Shown: positions 32,837 to 42,296, counted from the stretch's first letter. The stretch: DNA of 64,000 nucleotides from JACDAE01 sp963717195 (GCA_963717195.1 CAVQVR010000021.1:930001-994000), one strand, 5' to 3'. Notes: generated from the sequence alone by a model not told the origin. Numbers and translations: made by a program.

Positions 32837-35326
32837 ATGGCTGAGCAAACAGCCCCATCATATATAATTGTTGGAAACGGCATCGCTGGCGCGACTGCCG
32901 CTGAGATTTTGCGTGCAGAAGACTCGGCTGCGACTATTACGGTAATTGCTGATGATCCCTTCCCCGTCTATTATCGTCCAGCTTTGAAGGATTATCTGGG
33001 AGGCCGTGTACAAGAAGATAAATTATGGGCACGGTCGACAAGTTTCTACCAGGATCATATGATTCGCTTCCTGCCAGACCGTGTCATAGGTATCCAGCCT
33101 ATGCAGCATGCTGTGCGCCTTCAAAGTGGACGGCAACTTGCCTATAACCGCTTACTATTGGCAAATGGTGCTCATCCCGCACGTCTGAATTGTCCAGGCC
33201 AGCAGTTGGAAGGTGTTTATACTTTACGCAATGTAGCGGATTATCAGGCACTCTTACAGAATTTGAATGAGACGCGCCATGTTGTAGTGATTGGGAGCGG
33301 CACTCTGGCTCTGGAGACCATAGAGACACTTCGCCATCGTAGCTATTCAGTCTCACATATTATCCGTGGTCGCACCCTCTGGTCCGAAGTTCTCGACGCC
33401 ACTGCTTCCGATCTCGTGCTGCAACAGGAACAACGCGATGGAGTTGATGTGCGGTTGGAAGAAGAGGTCGTCGAAATTTTCGGCTCGGATGGCCAGGTGA
33501 GTGGCGTGCTGACGCGTAGCGGCGAACAGATTGCTTGCGAAACAGTCATTATCGCTATTGGTATCGAGCCAATTATTGATTTTATTAAAGCAAGCGGTAT
33601 AGCCTGTGGTCGTGGCGTGAGAGTCGATGCTCAGATGCGCACAAGTGCCGTAGATATCTATGCAGCGGGAGATGTGCTCGAAACCACAGATATGTTGACC
33701 GGGCGCACGCGTGTGATTGGGCAATGGTATCCAGCCATTCAGCAGGCACGAGCTGCCGCCTATAGTATGCTTGATCTGCTGGATAATAACTCTCCATTTC
33801 ATGTTGGCACTTTCTATAATGCTACTTTCCTGTATGGACTCGATTTTGCCTCCGTTGGCATCACGAATGTTTCTGGCTATCAGGAGATCGTTGCTGAACC
33901 TAAACCGCGTATGTATCGTAAAGTATTGCTCAAAGATGGCATACCGATAGGCATGCTCTCCCTTGGCAATCGCAAGCAAGCTCTTACCTTCAAACGTGCT
34001 ATTGACCACCGTGTCAGCTTACTGCCAGTTGCCTCTGTCCTGTTTGAAGAGAGCTTCAAGCTGAATGAGTGGCTTGATCGGCAGGGTGTTCCACCTCCTC
34101 TATTGGGTGTAAGTCGGCAAGGTAATTTTGCTGTCAAGCGGGCAGCATATGCAGAGGGTGTACCAATGAATAATGCTGTATTCAGACAACAGCCATTAAC
34201 CGAAGCCTTGCTGGTTTCTATCGATCAAACGCCTGGTCAACCTGGCGAAACGCTTCTTAGTCAGACGAAAATTATCACGGTTGGTCGTCAGCCGGGAGTA
34301 TATCTTCTGATCGATGAAGCAACCGTTTCGCGTCGGCATGCTGAGATCAGTTGCGCTAACGGTCAATATATTCTCCAGGATCTAGGCAGTTCTAATGGTA
34401 CATTTGTGAACGCTACGCGCCTGGAACCTGCAAGTACATACGTGCTTAAAGCTAACGACATAGTACGTTTTGGGAAGGTCGTAAAATTCAGTTTTGTTAT
34501 GCGTACTATCGAACAGGAGAAAAAGATTCCTGGAAGCAGTCCTTCTTTGGCAGGTATCCCGCAAGTGTATGAAGTAGAAGCAGGCGAGAAAGCAGACAGG
34601 TTCGGGCAATCAGTGCTCAACCCCGATGGTTCACTCCTTTTACCGGGCACAAGAACGCCTCTTCCTGCAGAGATTGTTGCCACTTTTAAAGAATCGGCTG
34701 CATTAGTCGTACTGGCAGAAGAGACAACTCGGGAAGGCAATCGCTCTCCTATGGTCTTTTTGTTGAAAGATGGGAAACGTACAACGCTTGGACGAGAGGT
34801 AGGCATGGATATTGAACTGGCAGACCCTGTCGTATCGCGCCGACATGCCGAAGTTTTCCCTGGTCCAGCAGGTTTTTACATTCGCGACCTGGGTAGCAGT
34901 AATGGAGTTATGATCAATCAGACCAGAATTGACAATCCTTATCATCTCTCGCATGGTGACCGTGTCTCGTTGGGAGGGTGTATGCTCTACTTTATCGATT
35001 TGCGTGGTGCGTCTGGTACTATGGTTCAGGCAGCAGAAAAAAGTGTGAACAAACGCCCTGTTGCCATTGTAGCAGGAAGCGTACAGTCGGGAGCACTTCC
35101 CAGGGCAACGGAAAAGATGGAGAGTAGGAGTCGGCCACTGGCGGTTCCTCCTCCGACAAGGCAGCAGGAGCGCGAGCCTGTGACGAATCGACAGAATAGA
35201 AAACAGGGAAGCAGTATATCTGCTTCCTTGCCAGAATTAGTAGTTTGTAATAACTGTGGTGGGGTAAATATGCGTGTCGCACGGTTTTGTGCCAGTTGCA
35301 GTGCACCATTAGGGTCTATGAAGTAG
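32837..35326 (+). CDS. FAD/NAD(P)H oxidoreductase fused to two FHA domains and a zinc ribbon
   Basis: 829 residues from ATG 32837 (GGAGG nine bases upstream). Residues 1-400: FAD-dependent pyridine-nucleotide oxidoreductase (nitrite or rubredoxin reductase-like) with the FAD motif GNGIAGATAAEI, NAD motif VIGSGTLALETIE and DIYAAGD. FHA domain 1 lies near 475-550 (VGRQPG, SRRHAE, DLGSSNGTFVN) and FHA domain 2 near 645-715 (LGREVG, SRRHAE, DLGSSNGVMIN). A Pro/Arg-rich linker leads to a C-terminal zinc ribbon (CNNCG...CASC, from about 804). FHA domains bind phosphothreonine, so the reductase may be recruited or controlled by a kinase. The next gene starts 10 bp on. Confidence 0.9.
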   Translation: MAEQTAPSYIIVGNGIAGATAAEILRAEDSAATITVIADDPFPVYYRPALKDYLGGRVQEDKLWARSTSFYQDHMIRFLPDRVIGIQPMQHAVRLQSGRQLAYNRLLLANGAHPARLNCPGQQLEGVYTLRNVADYQALLQNLNETRHVVVIGSGTLALETIETLRHRSYSVSHIIRGRTLWSEVLDATASDLVLQQEQRDGVDVRLEEEVVEIFGSDGQVSGVLTRSGEQIACETVIIAIGIEPIIDFIKASGIACGRGVRVDAQMRTSAVDIYAAGDVLETTDMLTGRTRVIGQWYPAIQQARAAAYSMLDLLDNNSPFHVGTFYNATFLYGLDFASVGITNVSGYQEIVAEPKPRMYRKVLLKDGIPIGMLSLGNRKQALTFKRAIDHRVSLLPVASVLFEESFKLNEWLDRQGVPPPLLGVSRQGNFAVKRAAYAEGVPMNNAVFRQQPLTEALLVSIDQTPGQPGETLLSQTKIITVGRQPGVYLLIDEATVSRRHAEISCANGQYILQDLGSSNGTFVNATRLEPASTYVLKANDIVRFGKVVKFSFVMRTIEQEKKIPGSSPSLAGIPQVYEVEAGEKADRFGQSVLNPDGSLLLPGTRTPLPAEIVATFKESAALVVLAEETTREGNRSPMVFLLKDGKRTTLGREVGMDIELADPVVSRRHAEVFPGPAGFYIRDLGSSNGVMINQTRIDNPYHLSHGDRVSLGGCMLYFIDLRGASGTMVQAAEKSVNKRPVAIVAGSVQSGALPRATEKMESRSRPLAVPPPTRQQEREPVTNRQNRKQGSSISASLPELVVCNNCGGVNMRVARFCASCSAPLGSMK

Positions 35327-35336
35327 GAAAGCGATT

Positions 35337-37283
35337 ATGCAACAGAATGTGCCTTTTTTAGTAGGGCTATCGCATCGCACAGATATACAACCTCTCACTG
35401 AGGAGGAAGTGCGTTTCGAAATTGATATGTGTATAGGTTGCGATCGCTGCATGCGTGCCTGCCCGGTTCCGCTATCGTCAATGGTCAGTATTGCAGCTTT
35501 GAACCTCGCCACTATTTCTGATGAGATCGCGCCTCATGTCGCACGGTTTACTGATGAGTGCGTTATGTGCGGCTCGTGCGTGCCTGTTTGCCCGGTTGAC
35601 AATCATCGTGATCTACTTATGCTTTCACTCAAGCAGCGGTTGGGGATACCCTGGGATGGCAAGGTCGATATGACGCGTATCCTCAACTACCTGCCCTCAG
35701 GCTGGGATGTGCCTTTGCTGCTGAGCCGTTTGCGAGAACAGCCAATGTTCAGTGATCCTAATCTGGTGCCGGACAATTACTTGCTACATTTCGTTGCCAC
35801 ATCCAGGGTACTTGCGCTCATGCCTGGCTCTATCGTTCTGCATGAAGGCGATTTTGGGCGCGAAATTTATTTTATTCTGGAAGGACGTTTCGGGTTTTCT
35901 TCGGCTGGGCCCGATGGCGAAGACCTTCCTGTTGCAATAGTGCGTCGTGGCGAATATATGGGTGAATATGGCACGCTGACGGGGCAGCCACATACTATTA
36001 CTGCCCGCGCTCAGGCTCCTTCTATCGTGTTGGAAGTTCCAGAACAGGTCATGCAGCGCCTGATGGAGATCGTTCCTCCTGTGCGTCAATTCTTTGATCG
36101 CCTGAGTGCTACTCGTTCTACTGAGTCCATCCTCAAGCGCATGTCTCTCTTCCAGGGTGTTAGGGGCACAGATATACATCAGATTGCTGAGAATATACAA
36201 ATTCAGCGCCACGAGCGGGATGAGCGTCTTTTCAGCGAAGATAGTAAAGGGCAGCCTGCACGCGAGTCTTTGCACATATTGCTGGAAGGTTTCGTGAAAG
36301 TTGCCCGGCATACGATAGCTGGAACCGGGCGTGACAAGACAGATGAACGCATTATCGCCTATCGCCAGAGTGGTGACTACTTCGCTGGCGGCCTGGATAT
36401 GCTTGGCGACCGCCGTGCTGTGACCGTGACCGCCATTACTCGTACCAGCGTCGCCGAGGTACCGCGCCAGGTGCTTATGCCTCTTTTGACGCGCTATCCC
36501 GAAGTCAATCAGCGCTTTCAGGAACGCCTGCAGCTCTATCGTGATGCCACTGAGATTGCATATAGCGCTGTTTTTGAGCCCTTTAATTTGGCAGAGCCAG
36601 AAGAAGTCAACCCACTCTCAGATGCAGCGACCCGCGCCGGATTGCACTCGCTGGTAGCGGATGGTGTGGTCGAAGGTACGGAAGTGCTGGTGATCGACCT
36701 GGATAAGTGTATCCATTGCAATGAGTGTGAGGAAGCGTGCGAACGTCGTCATGGGCATTCGCGTATGAACCGTAAAGGAATGGTTGTCGGCAATATCAGC
36801 ATTGCTACCGCCTGTCGACAGTGCCAGGATCCGGTCTGTATGCTCTGTAGTCGTGCAGGCATCGCACGCATGCCCGGCGGCGAAGTTTATATCACAGAAA
36901 GTTGTATCGGCTGTGGTATCTGTGCCGAGCGGTGTCCATACGACAATATATCTATTGTGTCGCTCGATAACGACGATCCATACGACAATGACGAAATAAA
37001 ATCAACCTGGCAGCAGTTTAGTACCTTTTTTACAAAAGGTGCGGGGAAAGAGCGAGGGCAGAAATTGCTTCCCATGGCAGCAGCATCAGGTCCCTTAAAT
37101 ATGCCACGGCCAGCTGATGCATTGGGAGAGATGCGCAAAAAGCTGGCTATTAAGTGTGATCTATGTGCCGGTTATGACAATCAGGCGTGTGTGCAGGCCT
37201 GTCCTACCGGAGCAGCAATTCGCGTTAATCCGGTTGACTTCTTCGGTTCAACAGAAGAAATTCTGCGGCGACGTGCCAGATAG
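35337..37283 (+). CDS. Multi-[4Fe-4S] ferredoxin-type protein with two cyclic-nucleotide-binding domains
   Basis: 648 residues. An N-terminal dicluster ferredoxin has Cys 32, 35, 38, 42 and 75, 78, 81, 85 (CIGCDRCMRACP, CVMCGSCVPVCP). Two CRP-like cNMP-binding domains follow at about 155-250 and 268-395 (EGDFGREIYFILEG, GEYMGEYGTLTG). From about 455 there is a DmsB/HycB-like four-cluster electron-transfer module (CIHCNECEEAC, CRQCQDPVCMLC, CIGCGICAERC, CDLCAGYDNQAC). Electrons probably flow between the FAD protein upstream and the membrane protein downstream, gated by a nucleotide or other ligand. The architecture is seen; the gating is inferred. AGGAAAG precedes the start. Confidence 0.9.
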   Translation: MQQNVPFLVGLSHRTDIQPLTEEEVRFEIDMCIGCDRCMRACPVPLSSMVSIAALNLATISDEIAPHVARFTDECVMCGSCVPVCPVDNHRDLLMLSLKQRLGIPWDGKVDMTRILNYLPSGWDVPLLLSRLREQPMFSDPNLVPDNYLLHFVATSRVLALMPGSIVLHEGDFGREIYFILEGRFGFSSAGPDGEDLPVAIVRRGEYMGEYGTLTGQPHTITARAQAPSIVLEVPEQVMQRLMEIVPPVRQFFDRLSATRSTESILKRMSLFQGVRGTDIHQIAENIQIQRHERDERLFSEDSKGQPARESLHILLEGFVKVARHTIAGTGRDKTDERIIAYRQSGDYFAGGLDMLGDRRAVTVTAITRTSVAEVPRQVLMPLLTRYPEVNQRFQERLQLYRDATEIAYSAVFEPFNLAEPEEVNPLSDAATRAGLHSLVADGVVEGTEVLVIDLDKCIHCNECEEACERRHGHSRMNRKGMVVGNISIATACRQCQDPVCMLCSRAGIARMPGGEVYITESCIGCGICAERCPYDNISIVSLDNDDPYDNDEIKSTWQQFSTFFTKGAGKERGQKLLPMAAASGPLNMPRPADALGEMRKKLAIKCDLCAGYDNQACVQACPTGAAIRVNPVDFFGSTEEILRRRAR

Positions 37284-37304
37284 CTAGAGGAGGAAATAGA
37301 GATT

Positions 37305-38204
37305 ATGTCTCTTGTAGTGAAACGACCAGCGGGATCGCAGCAAAGCAATGTTCAGCGCCCAATACGACGCATATGGCGTACTCCATCCTCCAGAGCAAAG
37401 TGGTTCTGGCTGGCTGGTAGTATCTTGTTCTATGGTGGTATCTATCTCTGGTTCTACCAGGCCAGCCAGGCTCAGGGGTCTGCCGCGCCTGGTAATGATC
37501 CCTTCCGCTTATTTGGCATTCTTGCCTATATTCTGGTCCTGAGTACCGCCGCTTATTCATTACGTCGCCGTTTTGTACGTAGCCTGCCGGGAAAAGTACA
37601 ACACTGGCTGTGGATGCACACATGGCTTGGCGTTATCACTATCATGATTGCCTTGTTGCATGAAAACTATGCTTTTGTCACAAACGGTTTTGTCACAAAA
37701 TTCAGTGACCTGACAGATACCTACTGGGCTGGTTTAGCGCTCTTCTCACTTATTTTCCTGGTAATAAGTGGTATTATAGGTCGCCTGCTGGATCTCTGGC
37801 AAACGCATGTGATCGCACGCGACGCTAATACAAACGGTGTAGGCATCGTGCGTGCCGTTGAAGAGCGTATCCTTGAAATGGAGTACACCATTGAGCGCCT
37901 ATGTGCTGGTAAGTCCGACCTGTTCAAAAAATATTGCATGCATGCACTCGCTTCTGGAAGTATCGAGCGAAAATTCCCAGCCATTCCTTTATCTGAACGT
38001 CAAGACTTTCAACGGATGCACGAAACATTAGTTATACGAGCCGCGCTAGTACAATCACGTCAGCGTCAGCATCACGCCCGCCTGGTTATGCGTGCCTGGC
38101 GCTATATTCATATCTCGTTGGCCTGTATAGCCTTACTCATTATCAGTTATCACGGTGTCATGGAACTACTGACAAATGTATTCCATATCATTGCCGCACA
38201 GTGA
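37305..38204 (+). CDS. Integral membrane protein, probable heme b electron carrier
   Basis: 299 residues with about five membrane helices. Histidines sit within or next to helices in pairs: LWMHTWLG, ALLHENY, YIHISLAC and ISYHGVME. This is the arrangement expected for axial heme ligands in cytochrome b / ferric-reductase-like proteins. A charged cytoplasmic loop of about 100 residues separates the fourth and last helices. It begins 21 bp after the iron-sulfur protein, preceded by AGAGGAGG, so it is in the same operon and is the likely membrane end of the chain. Heme binding is inferred from the His pattern only. Confidence 0.75.
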   Translation: MSLVVKRPAGSQQSNVQRPIRRIWRTPSSRAKWFWLAGSILFYGGIYLWFYQASQAQGSAAPGNDPFRLFGILAYILVLSTAAYSLRRRFVRSLPGKVQHWLWMHTWLGVITIMIALLHENYAFVTNGFVTKFSDLTDTYWAGLALFSLIFLVISGIIGRLLDLWQTHVIARDANTNGVGIVRAVEERILEMEYTIERLCAGKSDLFKKYCMHALASGSIERKFPAIPLSERQDFQRMHETLVIRAALVQSRQRQHHARLVMRAWRYIHISLACIALLIISYHGVMELLTNVFHIIAAQ

Positions 38205-38282
38205 TGCTTTACTGACGGAAGAGAATCCTTCTCATTTTATTCGGTAGATGTTATGTATAGTTGGCCGAAGGGGAAATAATCC

Positions 38283-39689
38283 ATGTTCTGTCCAGGTTGT
38301 AAGACGTTGTGCGAAGAGGATGCAATCTTTTGTGGTAATTGTGGTAGGCAGATAGTGCCACTTCGGGCACGGGGAGCGACAGTCGCTGAGCCCGTCGTCA
38401 ACGTACGCTCTAGTGAATTGAAGCACAATACGGCTTATAGAAATGCTATACCTCGCAGGCCTGTCATCCAGATCTCACCTCCTTTGCCGCAATCGTCGTT
38501 CTCTCCTCCTCCATTTCGCATGGCTCAGACACCTGTACCTGTCCGGCCAGATCCGGGTCAACTATCACCCTCACCTGCCATCAAATTAGGGCCAACGTTC
38601 CCTTCGCATGATCAGGATAAATATCTTGTACGCAACATTTTTATTTCGCTTCTCCTCATTTTACTTGTCACAGGCGCTACGGCAGGTCTCATAACTCTGG
38701 CGCATAACAAAGGAAATGATGTAAACACAAAGAGTGCCGTTACTGGTAGTGCCAGTGGTTTAGTTTCTTTCAGTGATAGTCAGAGCGGGCAGGGACTTAC
38801 TAACGCTCTTAAGTTGAAAATAAGTAATCTAGGTGCTCCACAAAAAAATTTGCACTATTATGCCTGGATCATCGATGCAGCCTCTGAGAAGACTTTTCCA
38901 CTGGGTGCGCTCGTTGCTCAGGGCAGGAACTTTAGCCTGGCCTTTACGGATAAAAGCAATCTGCTTGGTGTTGGTAACCAGTTGGAAATCACCCAGGAGC
39001 TGGGAAATCCCATGTACCCGGCAGGAGAAGTTGTGCTATCGGGGACGCTTCCCCCTCTGGCGCTGATTCATATCCGGCACTTGCTTGTCCGTTTTGATAC
39101 CACGCCTGGAAAAATAGGGCTGCTGGTTGGCTTACGGAATCAGGCTCGCGTGTTGAGGTCAGAAGCTGACCTCTTAAGAAGTTTCTCTGACGATGGGCAA
39201 AGCAAGATAGAATGTGCAGCTCAAAGCATTGTGAACGTGATTGAGGGTAAGGGTGGGCAGAATGCACATCCACTTGCCGATGTCTGCGCTTCACTCAATG
39301 TTACCGCTGGGGGTGATGGCTTTGCCCTCCTTGACCCAGGAAATCCCAATGCAGGCTACATTGTCCTCTCTGCAGAACATGCCGCGCTCGCAGCCATTCA
39401 GAGCGATGCTACCGATACAATTAGAATGCACGCGCAACATGTGCAGACCGCAGATGCTAATCTCAAAAAGTGGGTAACAACCCTTGATAAGGATGCACGC
39501 CAACTCGTTGCGCATCCTGCTAATACAGCCCTGATTCCGGAGATAGCCACACTGGCAGATCATACATTGAATGGTGTTGATCTTAACGATAATGGACAGA
39601 TCGATCCTGTATTAGGTGAAGCCGGTGCCATTAGCGCGTATAATGAAGGGCAGATGATGGCTCAGCTTGTACTTGGGCAGGGCGCATAG
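38283..39689 (+). CDS. Zinc-ribbon membrane-anchored protein of unknown function
   Basis: 468 residues. An N-terminal zinc ribbon (CPGC...CGNC) is followed by a Pro-rich linker and one membrane helix at about residues 118-140 (IFISLLLILLVTGATAGL). A large domain outside the membrane of about 320 residues begins with a beta-rich section resembling an anti-sigma/CopC-like fold (LKISNLGAP, HYYAWIIDA) and ends in a helical section with many His and Asp. No enzymatic motif was recognised. It follows the membrane heme gene by 78 bp with AAGGGGAA before ATG, so it is probably the last member of the five-gene cluster. Confidence 0.75.
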   Translation: MFCPGCKTLCEEDAIFCGNCGRQIVPLRARGATVAEPVVNVRSSELKHNTAYRNAIPRRPVIQISPPLPQSSFSPPPFRMAQTPVPVRPDPGQLSPSPAIKLGPTFPSHDQDKYLVRNIFISLLLILLVTGATAGLITLAHNKGNDVNTKSAVTGSASGLVSFSDSQSGQGLTNALKLKISNLGAPQKNLHYYAWIIDAASEKTFPLGALVAQGRNFSLAFTDKSNLLGVGNQLEITQELGNPMYPAGEVVLSGTLPPLALIHIRHLLVRFDTTPGKIGLLVGLRNQARVLRSEADLLRSFSDDGQSKIECAAQSIVNVIEGKGGQNAHPLADVCASLNVTAGGDGFALLDPGNPNAGYIVLSAEHAALAAIQSDATDTIRMHAQHVQTADANLKKWVTTLDKDARQLVAHPANTALIPEIATLADHTLNGVDLNDNGQIDPVLGEAGAISAYNEGQMMAQLVLGQGA

Positions 39690-39820
39690 CAGATCTAGAT
39701 GAGTGAAGCCGTACAGCAGTAACTTACGTGGTTGCTGAAGCATTTAAGGCCTTGTTTTATCATAATGAATGCTTTCAATCTGTGTGATTCTTCATGTGAA
39801 TTGATATCCTCTGGACTAAC

Positions 39821-41008
39821 CTATAGTCTCACTAGTCCAAAGTATTTCATTTCCAGATATATGTATACGTTGCAGACATAATATTCAACTGGCCCATAGA
39901 GCGCTTCGCGCAGCTCGCTGCCAGCATGACCAATCTCTTTTGTAAGCTTATCAAGATACTGCTGTATGCCGTAGATGCGATCTAACAGTCTTGTATTGCC
40001 GTGTTTCTTGCACAGGTCAATAGACGCTACTGCAAGATCAACCCCTTGCCGTATTTCACCACCATGAACCATGACCATTGCTCTTGCAGTTGTCATCAAG
40101 ATATCTCGTCTCTGTGTCACCCAGGTTCGTGTAAAGGACTCTTCAGCTTTGTCGAGATATTCCATTGCTTTCGTTGTTTGTCCAAGTAATCCTAAGCTTC
40201 TTCCCCACTCTTCATACACGGTTCCAACCCCATACTGCCCTTTTGCTCCGTTTGCCAGGTCGCCAACCTGTAACTCAGAGGCTAATTCTTCAGCTTGAGC
40301 CAGAGCACGCTCAAAATCAGCGAGACGTTGTGCCTTGAAATAGGCACGTCCTAAAAGCTGTATCCCGTTTCCTCTTGCAGATGTATCTGCTAAGGGTGTT
40401 GTATCCCTGGCAGCTTCAAGGTATTCAATAGCTTTCACGACATCGCCGCCACGTTGCAGCATATCCCCTTCATAGGTAAGCGCAATATTAAGAAGTGTCT
40501 GGTCATTGAGAGTACGTGCAAGATGCTCCATCTCTCGATAATGGGAAAGTGGAAGCGCCGACTGATTCGCTCGTGTCGTCTGACTTTTGATGTAGCCAGC
40601 GACATGCTGAGCATTCGCCAGCTTTCTTACAAGAACGGGATCATCTGTACTTGTTCTACGGACAACGGCAGGGATGAGACGATCAACTACTATTTCCGCT
40701 TCATGATAACGAGCCAGTCTGACAAGCGCCCATACACGATTGATCGCTGAGTCAATCTCTTCCGGAGTCGCCAAGTCGGGTATCACTCCTAATTGCTCTG
40801 TATCTATTCCCAACACATCAGCAATACGCCGCAGCTCACGAATATCGGTGAGCGTATTTTCCTCATTCTCATATCGACGCAATGTACGAACATCTATATT
40901 TAACTCACTTGCAAGTTGTTCCTGTTTCAGGTCATACTTTGACCGATAGTCTTTTAACACTCGCGCTAACGGTGATGATGGACGTGGTTTTTGTTCCCTC
41001 GTTGACAT
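39821..41008 (-). CDS. XRE-family regulator with C-terminal TPR repeats
   Basis: 395 residues. An N-terminal helix-turn-helix of the Cro/C1 type (LKQEQLASELNIDVRTLRRYE, about residues 24-44) is followed by an all-helical region with TPR-like repeats (AIEYLEAARDTTP, GRAYFKAQRLADFERAL, AMEYLDKAEESFTRTW). Such fusions often bind a small peptide or act in phage, conjugation or antibiotic-production control. It is divergent from a chain of small genes starting at 41178, which it may regulate. GGGGAC precedes the ATG. Confidence 0.88.
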   Translation of the reverse strand: MSTREQKPRPSSPLARVLKDYRSKYDLKQEQLASELNIDVRTLRRYENEENTLTDIRELRRIADVLGIDTEQLGVIPDLATPEEIDSAINRVWALVRLARYHEAEIVVDRLIPAVVRRTSTDDPVLVRKLANAQHVAGYIKSQTTRANQSALPLSHYREMEHLARTLNDQTLLNIALTYEGDMLQRGGDVVKAIEYLEAARDTTPLADTSARGNGIQLLGRAYFKAQRLADFERALAQAEELASELQVGDLANGAKGQYGVGTVYEEWGRSLGLLGQTTKAMEYLDKAEESFTRTWVTQRRDILMTTARAMVMVHGGEIRQGVDLAVASIDLCKKHGNTRLLDRIYGIQQYLDKLTKEIGHAGSELREALYGPVEYYVCNVYIYLEMKYFGLVRL

Positions 41009-41177
41009 ATGCTGTCCCCTTTTTCCTGTTTCATCCCTTGCCTGACAGGCACATCTTGCCCTTTACAACGTATCACAACCAATTTACACTTAAAATAGCA
41101 ATGCAGTACACACGTGACATCTACACCTGCATTGTACCATAGAAGTTTTTTGAGGCAAACAAAGGGAGATTATTTCT

Positions 41178-41429
41178 ATGTCACAAAGTGAAGTTGCCCA
41201 GTTGCGCACACAAATTGAAGAAGAGTTGCATGCGATGCGTCAAGGGCTTTCGGGTCTAGCTGCTGGCACTCCAAAACATGAGTTTCTTCAGGCAAAAATG
41301 CATCGAATTGGGCAAATTGAAGATCAACTTGCTACCCATATAGGTTTCGACCAAGCGACCCTCTTTTGCTGCCAGACCTACATTCAGATCATGGAGGAAC
41401 CCAATGCACCGAAGAGAGGCAATCCGTAA
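41178..41429 (+). CDS. Small hypothetical protein, 83 residues (first of a coupled chain)
   Basis: ATG with AAAGGGAG upstream. Predicted helical, with a coiled-coil-like N-terminus (VAQLRTQIEEELHAMRQGL). The C-terminus (FCCQTYIQIMEE) overlaps the next mini-gene by 26 bases. It is divergent from the XRE-TPR regulator. No family recognised. Confidence 0.65.
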   Translation: MSQSEVAQLRTQIEEELHAMRQGLSGLAAGTPKHEFLQAKMHRIGQIEDQLATHIGFDQATLFCCQTYIQIMEEPNAPKRGNP

Positions 41430-41478
41430 GCATATTTTGCAAGAGCATGAAATCAGTGATAATGGGGAATCACAATGA
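41404..41478 (+). CDS. 24-residue mini-gene with strong ribosome site
   Basis: MHRREAIRKHILQEHEISDN..., basic N-terminal half. GGAGG lies six bases before the ATG. Its stop overlaps the next start in ATGA, so translation can be coupled. It could be a leader peptide or a small regulator; there is no homology evidence. Confidence 0.4.
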   Translation: MHRREAIRKHILQEHEISDNGESQ

Positions 41479-41705
41479 GCACACCAGAACAAACCGCCAG
41501 GGAAGACATAGAAAAAGGTCTGGCCCGCCTCAATGCAGCATTGCAAAACCTCAAAAAAGAGAAAGAAAGCTATCAGAGAGCACAGGAAGTCTATGAGATG
41601 TTCTATGCTTGGCTTCAAGCACGAGTATCTTTTTCCCTCGATACAACAACTGGTTTCTATAGATTAGATGCGAATGAAACCGGGCAGAACAACATCAAGT
41701 GGTGA
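41475..41705 (+). CDS. Small hypothetical coiled-coil protein, 76 residues
   Basis: ATG overlaps the stop of the mini-gene (ATGA) and also has GGGGAA upstream. The product is helical and charged (EDIEKGLARLNAALQNLKKEKESYQ), then FYAWLQARVSFSL and GFYRLDAN. It shares the general plan of the 66-residue gene at 41813: a helix, then a Trp-containing segment, then a short tail ending around FYR. The stop overlaps another tiny gene (GTGA). No family recognised. Confidence 0.65.
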   Translation: MSTPEQTAREDIEKGLARLNAALQNLKKEKESYQRAQEVYEMFYAWLQARVSFSLDTTTGFYRLDANETGQNNIKW

Positions 41706-41797
41706 AGGCTTGGCGAAATGAGCGTAAATCTGTGTGGTTTATCGGCCTCATCCACCATTTATTGTGGCTCTACCTGAAACCGGCAGGCACGAGCTAA
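41702..41797 (+). CDS. 31-residue mini-gene, coupled through GTGA
   Basis: A GTG start overlaps the preceding stop (GTGA). The product begins MKAWRNERKSVW and has a hydrophobic segment (FIGLIHHLLWLYL) that could be membrane-associated. There is no independent ribosome site, so it depends on coupling. Evidence is positional only. Confidence 0.3.
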   Translation: MKAWRNERKSVWFIGLIHHLLWLYLKPAGTS

Positions 41798-41812
41798 AGA
41801 AGGATAACATCA

Positions 41813-42013
41813 TTGATTCAGGAAGAGATTGACGCAAAAATCGCGGCTATAAATCAGGCAGAATACGACTATGACCGGGCATCCACACTGGAGCAGGAAA
41901 AAGCGGCAGACAAACGATTTTGCACCTGCTGGGACTGGCTCATAGAAAACAAAGTCCCTTTTTACCGAGATCCGAAAGAGCGCATCTACCGATATGGAAA
42001 GAAACCAGCATGA
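41813..42013 (+). CDS. Small hypothetical protein, 66 residues, TTG start
   Basis: The first plausible start is TTG at 41813, with AAGGA nine bases upstream. Helical N-terminus (EEIDAKIAAINQAEYDYDRA), then FCTCWDWLIENKVPFYRD and a basic tail. The WLIENKVPFYR region parallels WLQARVSFSL...FYR in the gene at 41475, which suggests the two are paralogues. A terminator follows 20 bp downstream. Confidence 0.55.
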   Translation: MIQEEIDAKIAAINQAEYDYDRASTLEQEKAADKRFCTCWDWLIENKVPFYRDPKERIYRYGKKPA

Positions 42014-42031
42014 ACTCCTATGATTGATGGG

Positions 42032-42060
42032 GCAGGAGAGGTTAACTTCTCCTGCTTTTT
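42032..42060 (+). terminator. Terminator of the small-gene chain
   Basis: GCAGGAGA, loop GGTTAACT, TCTCCTGC, then five T. It lies just past the 66-residue gene and separates the chain from the endonuclease gene. Confidence 0.8.
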
Positions 42061-42296
42061 CGTGTTCAGAGTTGAAGCAACCTTTGTAGCCTAACACGTA
42101 TACAGTATGAGTTTTTCTGATACAATTTGAGGAAATATAAACCGTAGCCATGGTTAAGGATAGTAACAAACAAATTATTTTGTATCCGTCCCTCAAACCC
42201 TAGTCATATAAGGTCTTCTATGCTATTATTAGTGACACACATAATTCTCAGCAAAAATACCTAATCTATATAAATAATTCTCGGAGGAAGTCTAAG

